DNA of 17,701 nucleotides from positions 1 to 17,701 of the forward strand of contig QGUZ01000083.1 in assembly GCA_003242605.1 (NCBI GenBank). Reading direction: 5' to 3'. Source of the DNA: Actinomycetota bacterium. GTDB lineage: Bacteria > Actinomycetota > Actinomycetes > Streptosporangiales > Streptosporangiaceae. The notes under the pieces were generated by a model, which searched no databases, was not told the DNA's origin, and worked only from the letters and a program-made list of their open reading frames with translations. Made by a program: the position numbers and the translations under genes. How positions within the stretch are numbered: position 1 is the first letter of the stretch; the number at the start of each line of letters is the position of its first letter. Below are positions 13,777 through 17,701 of this stretch, piece by piece.

Positions 13777-16700
13777 TGGCAGACCCGAGATCGATCCTCG
13801 CCGGCCTGCGGCTCGACTACACGCAGGCGCCCGACCACGTGTGGCGACGCTCGCCGTACCACGTCGACACGCTGCACCAGCGGACCGCCGACCTCGTGCT
13901 CCGCGGCATCGAAGAGGCACGGGACAGCAGCGACGCGAGCCCCATCGGCGTCGTGGTGAAGGGGCGACGCGGCACCGGAAAGACGCACTTACTCGGCTGG
14001 GCGCGCGAGCAGGTGCAGCTGCGGGACGGGTACTTCTTCCTCGTCGGCCTGCTCGACGCGCGGAGCTTCTGGGAGAGCGTCGTCGTGGCGATGCTCGACG
14101 GGCTCTGCCGGATCGGCGACGACGGCAAATCGCAGCTGGAGACCTTCCTCACCCGGCTCTCGGTCCTCGCCGAGCTGCCGTCCGACGACTGGGCGGCGAT
14201 CTGCGGCAAGACGCCGATCACCCGGGAGACGCTGGACAGGTTCGTCCAGTCCGTCGCCCGCATCGACAACCTGGTGATGCGGCAGTGCCGCGACACCCTG
14301 CGCGCCCTCGTCCTCCGCGCCTCCGCGGACTTCACCGCCCAGGACATCGGCGAGGCGTACCTCACCAGCGGCATCGAGGAGACCCCGGGCGAGTGGGCGA
14401 GCTGGGGCATCCGGCAGGTGAACAAGTCACCGCAGGAGATCGTCCGGGACATCTCCCGGCTGCTCGCCCTCACCGGGCCGTCGGTGATCGCGGTCGACCA
14501 GATCGACATGCTCGTCGCCCAGTGCGGCATCAGGTCCATGCACGCGGATCAGGACTGGCGAGGGGTGCTGCTCATCGAACACGTCGCCCACGGCCTGATG
14601 TCGCTGCGCGAGCACACCCGCCGTACGTTGACGATCGTCTCCTGCCTGCCCGACACCTGGGAGCTGATCGCCACGCACGCCACCGACACCGTGCAGGACC
14701 GGTTCCAGCTCGCCACCCAGCTCGGCGTGCTGACCGACCCCGAGACCGCCCGGCTGCTGGTGGAGAAGCGGTTCGCCGCCCGGTACGAGGCACTCGACTA
14801 CACCCCGCCGTACCCGACCTGGCCGGTGAAGCCGAGCGTGTTCGCCGAGGCCGTGAACCGGACCCCGCGCGACCTGCTCATCCGGATCGACGAGCACATC
14901 CGCTCGTGCCTGCTCAACGGCGAGATCCGGGAGATGGAGAGCCTCGAGGAGCGGATTCCCGAGCCGGGGCCGATCCAGCCCGACCCGGAGGAGCAGAGGC
15001 TGCGCGCCCTCGACGACCGGTTCGAGTCGCTGCGCGCGTCGGCGGACGTGAGCATGGCCACCAAGCCCGCGACCGAGGACCAGGTCATGCCGTCGCTGCT
15101 CGCGGCCGGTCTGGAGGCGTGGGTGACGGGCCTCGGCGAGGCGGGCGCGAGCTTCAGCCAGGACTCCGAGCCGAGCGCGAACCCCGCCCTGCACGCCCGG
15201 CTGCGCCGTGCCCTCGACGAGTCCACCGAGGACCAGTTCCACTGGGCGTTCCGCGCGATCTCCGCGACGAACGCCCGGGCGGTCATCACCCGCCTGCGCA
15301 AGGCGGTGGTCGAGGCCGGCCTCGCCGCGGACGTGCCGAAGCGCCGCCTCTTCATCCTCCGCAACGCCGACTGGCCGACCGGGCCGAAGACGCAGGAGGC
15401 CGTCGCCAGGTTCCTCGACGCCGGCGGCCGCGTGCTCCGCTTCACCGAGGACGACCTGCGGATCCTCACCGCGCTCCGCACGCTGATCAACGAGAACCCG
15501 CCGCACCTGGGCCAGTGGCTCGCCGCCCGCAGGCCCGCCGAGCAGGTGAGCTTCCTCCGCGAGGCGCTCGCCTCCTGGAGCGATCCAGACTCGCCCGTCC
15601 CCGGCAACCAGCTGCCGCCGCCCTCGCCCGGCAAGCCGCCCGGTGGCCTCGGCCCCAACGGCCAGAGCGCGCTCGCCAAGGTCGGCGATCTGCTCGCCGA
15701 CGCCAAGCCCGGCCCGTCGAACGGTGGTGGAATCTCACCCCTGGCCCGGGGCGCGGGCGGTTTCGTCCCGGGAGACGACTGGCGGCCGAGCGGCATGGGC
15801 ACCGCCCCCGCCGGCGGTACGGAACCCCGCGACGACCACGTCCCCGCCCGGTCCAAGGACGACGTCCCCCTGCCGGACCGCGACGAGAGCGCCACGGGCG
15901 GGGCAACCGGTGGGCCGACGCACCCGGCCGCGGCGCCGGTGACCGTGGGCCGGGTCATGGCCACCGATGCCGAGGTCACCGTGCCGCTGGAGGCGCTGCG
16001 CAAGCACGTGGTGATCTTCGCCGGCTCGGGCTCGGGCAAGACCGTGCTCATCCGCCGCCTCGTGGAGGAGTGCGCGCTGCGCGGCGTGTCCGCGATCGTG
16101 CTCGACCCCAACAACGACCTGGCACGGCTCGGCGACCCGTGGCCGGCCCCGCCGGAGGCGTGGGGGCCGGGCGATGAGGCGAAGGCGGCCGAGTACCTCG
16201 CCGACGTCGACGTGACGGTCTGGACCCCGGGGCGTACCGCCGGGCGGCCGCTCACGTTCCAGCCGCTGCCCGACTTCTCGAGCGTCCGCGACGACCCGGA
16301 CGAGTTCCGGGAGGCGGTGGACGTCGCCGTCGAGTCGCTCGTCCCCCGGGCGAAACTCACCGGGGCCTCTCCCAAGGCCCTGCACGGCCAGGCCGTACTG
16401 CGCGAGGCGATCACGTTCTACGCCCGCCGAGGCGGCGCCGGCCTGCAGGGGCTCATCGACCTGCTCGACTCCCTGCCGGACGGGGTCAGCACCCTCGACG
16501 GCGCGGAGAAGATCGCGTCGGACATCGCGCAGACCCTCAAGGCCGCCAGGGTGAACGACCCGCTGTTCGACGGCGAGGGCACCCCCATGGACCCGGGCGT
16601 CCTGCTCACCCCGCCGCCCGGCAAGCGGGCCAGGGTCTCGGTGATCAACTTCATCGGGCTGGCCCAGGACGAGCAGCGGCAGAGCTTCGTCAACCAGCTC

Positions 16701-17156
16701 CAGATGTCGCTGTTCGCCTGGGTGAAGAAGCACCCCAGCGACCGCCCGCTCGGCGGCCTGCTGGTGATGGACGAGGCCCAGACGTTCGCCCCCTCCGGCG
16801 CGATGACCCCCTGCACGCGGAGCACCCTCGCCCTCGCCTCCCAGGCCCGCAAGTACGGCCTCGGCCTGGTGTTCGCCACCCAGGCCCCGAAGGGCCTGCA
16901 CAACCAGATCCCCGGCAACGCCACGACCCAGTTCTACGGCCGGCTGAACGCCCCGGTGCAGATCACCGCCGCCCAGGAGATGGCCCGCGCCAAAGGCGGC
17001 ACCGTCTCCGACATCGCCCGCCTCAAGGGCGGCGAGTTCTACGTCGCGACCGAGGGCCGCCCCATGGTCAAGATCCGCACCCCGCTGTGCCTCACCTACC
17101 ACCCCCCGTCCCCCCTCACCGCCGAGGAGGTCATCGACCGGGCCAAGCGCCCCTGA
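13776..17156 (+). CDS. Double ATPase: N-terminal AAA+ fused to C-terminal HerA/FtsK-like motor
   Basis: A 1126-residue protein. ATG at 13776 overlaps the upstream stop (TGATG), typical of translational coupling. N-terminal ATPase: Walker A GRRGTGKT (63-70) and Walker B SVIAVDQID (236-244) with a long helical insert between them, resembling Orc/Cdc6-STAND-like AAA+ modules. Residues 400-600 form a helical middle region with LFILRNADWPTGPKTQ and VLRFTEDDLRILTALRTL. A disordered Pro/Gly/Asp-rich linker spans about 603-720. C-terminal ATPase: Walker A FAGSGSGKT (748-756), IVLDPNNDLARLG (774-786), Walker B GGLLVMDEAQ (993-1002), sensor-like VFATQAPKG (1032-1040) and KGGEFYV. This is the HerA/VirB4/FtsK pumping-ATPase pattern, probably a hexameric DNA translocase. 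With the adjacent nuclease it resembles the logic of motor-nuclease defence or DNA-processing pairs. A perfect hairpin follows the stop. Domains confident; system identity unknown. Confidence 0.88.
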   Translation: MADPRSILAGLRLDYTQAPDHVWRRSPYHVDTLHQRTADLVLRGIEEARDSSDASPIGVVVKGRRGTGKTHLLGWAREQVQLRDGYFFLVGLLDARSFWESVVVAMLDGLCRIGDDGKSQLETFLTRLSVLAELPSDDWAAICGKTPITRETLDRFVQSVARIDNLVMRQCRDTLRALVLRASADFTAQDIGEAYLTSGIEETPGEWASWGIRQVNKSPQEIVRDISRLLALTGPSVIAVDQIDMLVAQCGIRSMHADQDWRGVLLIEHVAHGLMSLREHTRRTLTIVSCLPDTWELIATHATDTVQDRFQLATQLGVLTDPETARLLVEKRFAARYEALDYTPPYPTWPVKPSVFAEAVNRTPRDLLIRIDEHIRSCLLNGEIREMESLEERIPEPGPIQPDPEEQRLRALDDRFESLRASADVSMATKPATEDQVMPSLLAAGLEAWVTGLGEAGASFSQDSEPSANPALHARLRRALDESTEDQFHWAFRAISATNARAVITRLRKAVVEAGLAADVPKRRLFILRNADWPTGPKTQEAVARFLDAGGRVLRFTEDDLRILTALRTLINENPPHLGQWLAARRPAEQVSFLREALASWSDPDSPVPGNQLPPPSPGKPPGGLGPNGQSALAKVGDLLADAKPGPSNGGGISPLARGAGGFVPGDDWRPSGMGTAPAGGTEPRDDHVPARSKDDVPLPDRDESATGGATGGPTHPAAAPVTVGRVMATDAEVTVPLEALRKHVVIFAGSGSGKTVLIRRLVEECALRGVSAIVLDPNNDLARLGDPWPAPPEAWGPGDEAKAAEYLADVDVTVWTPGRTAGRPLTFQPLPDFSSVRDDPDEFREAVDVAVESLVPRAKLTGASPKALHGQAVLREAITFYARRGGAGLQGLIDLLDSLPDGVSTLDGAEKIASDIAQTLKAARVNDPLFDGEGTPMDPGVLLTPPPGKRARVSVINFIGLAQDEQRQSFVNQLQMSLFAWVKKHPSDRPLGGLLVMDEAQTFAPSGAMTPCTRSTLALASQARKYGLGLVFATQAPKGLHNQIPGNATTQFYGRLNAPVQITAAQEMARAKGGTVSDIARLKGGEFYVATEGRPMVKIRTPLCLTYHPPSPLTAEEVIDRAKRP

Positions 17157-17162
17157 CGCCCA

Positions 17163-17199
17163 CCGCCGCCCGGCGCCGTCGCGGGGCGCCGGGCGGCGG
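17163..17199 (+). terminator. Perfect 15-bp hairpin ending the nuclease-ATPase operon
   Basis: A 15-base arm at 17163-17177 (CCGCCGCCCGGCGCC) pairs without mismatch with 17185-17199 around a 7-base loop, starting 7 bp after the ATPase stop codon. There is no T-tract. It is the strongest stem-loop seen in the window and marks the end of the operon. Confidence 0.75.
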
Positions 17200-17328
17200 C
17201 CCGATCCCCAGGCACGGCCGGCGCAGCTCGCGGAGCAAGACGACGTCAGCCGGGCCGGGCGCCGGCGAAAACTCACGCATGGAATGAGAAAAACGAGGCC
17301 TCGAATCCGAACCTCGACAACGTCGTAT

Positions 17329-17701
17329 GGCTCACCCCGCACGTGCGGGAGGGCGACGACGGCACCCTAGTCCCGTCCGTCCCTACGACGGCCCGCCCAC
17401 GTTCTTGATGACGAAATCACGTTATCGAGGGCTACTGAGAACGCAGCCCACCCACTTACGTGGGGAGGCAGGACGGCCTGCCAGCACATACGCCGCCGCG
17501 ACTCACCCCAACACGCATGGGGGAGGATGCCCCGGCCGGAGCAGTGGACACCCGCTGATTGCCCCCCACGCACCTGGGGAGGACATCAGTGCAGTGGACG
17601 GGACCGTGACCGTCACCGGCTCACCCCCACGTGTATTGGGAGCCCCAGCAAACCGCTGGTCTGCGGAATCGACGGCTCACCCCCACGTGCGTGGGGAGGA
17701 C
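17329..17701 (-). CRISPR. Type I-E-like CRISPR array, decayed trailer end (continues beyond window)
   Basis: On the minus strand the intact unit (17673-17701) is 29 nt. It begins GTCCTCCCCACGCACG and ends TGGGGGTGAGCCG, with a CCCCACG/CGTGGGG stem, as in actinobacterial type I-E repeats. Further copies lie at about 17618-17645, 17557-17584, 17500-17528, 17443-17470, 17390-17412 (very poor) and 17329-17357. Successive repeat ends are 55-61 bp apart, leaving spacers of roughly 28-33 nt. Copies become more altered toward the left: substitutions in the stem, single-base insertions at 17329 and 17500, and loss of the AGGAC edge. Repeat orientation and decay agree: transcription runs right to left, the leader and newest spacers lie right of the window, and this is the oldest end. 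No cas gene is in the window. The 17200-17328 gap left of it shows no gene. Confidence 0.85.

Noticed and set aside
13841..16177. A 778-codon + strand frame overlapping the double ATPase gene
   Set aside because: It is very Arg/Pro/Ala/Gly-rich with no motifs and lies entirely within a gene with intact Walker motifs in another frame.
17268..17290. ACTCACGCATGGAATGAG as one more decayed CRISPR repeat 61 bp left of the first listed unit
   Set aside because: Only the ACTCAC and CGCATGG pieces resemble the repeat and the stem is lost; not enough to count it.
17541..17599. GCAGTGGAC occurring in two neighbouring CRISPR spacers (17541-17549 and 17591-17599)
   Set aside because: A 9-base match in two spacers is compatible with chance; flanking bases differ.
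17585..17617. CRISPR spacer segment sharing GTGACCGTCAC with the Val-Thr repeat of the HlyD-like gene
   Set aside because: The shared word is 11 bases and arises from a simple repetitive tract; it is too short to call self-targeting.

Overview
The window is very GC-rich, with G/C-ending codons, GTG starts, convergent and overlapping genes and short gaps. This points to a high-GC actinobacterium. The gene set (a GH10 xylanase with the GGGHHLDQ-type insertion, PPM1-type methyltransferase, type I-E CRISPR repeats with a GTCCTCCCC start) would suit a Streptosporangiales/Thermobispora-Thermomonospora-like organism, but that placement is inference.

Left third (1-4726): the 3' part of an HlyD/MacA-like membrane-fusion protein with a large valine-threonine and glycine-rich insertion runs off the left edge on the + strand. 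Facing it on the minus strand are a SAM-dependent methyltransferase, a sensor histidine kinase and its OmpR-type response regulator. A two-copy CTCTCAG direct repeat with a 10-bp period sits just upstream of the regulator, the expected layout for autoregulation.

Middle (4761-11340): mostly metabolic and housekeeping genes. These are an L-2-hydroxyglutarate oxidase (lhgO), a small conserved-looking hypothetical protein, a secreted and C-terminally anchored propeller-like protein, an aldo/keto reductase, a 505-bp stretch with no clear gene (possibly a decayed one), a 27-residue membrane peptide, the RNA 2',3'-cyclic phosphodiesterase thpR, and a secreted GH10 endo-xylanase with a good sigma-70-type promoter.

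Right third (11341-17701): after a 632-bp non-coding divergent region, which holds an AT-rich island and a perfect 10-bp inverted repeat, comes a tightly packed three-gene + strand operon. (i) A protein with an unassigned ~240-residue N-terminus and a C-terminal DUF559/Vsr-like PD-(D/E)XK nuclease domain. (ii) A two-domain winged-helix protein. (iii) A 1126-residue protein fusing an N-terminal AAA+ ATPase to a C-terminal HerA/FtsK-like pumping ATPase. The genes are 1 bp apart or overlap by 1 bp, and the operon ends at a perfect 15-bp hairpin. About 130 bp beyond the hairpin begins the decayed trailer end of a type I-E-like CRISPR array, whose leader must lie to the right of the window. Nuclease + wHTH adaptor + double motor next to CRISPR is the most interesting unit here: a candidate anti-mobile-element system I cannot match to a named one.

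No tRNA, rRNA, transposase, phage gene or cas gene was seen.
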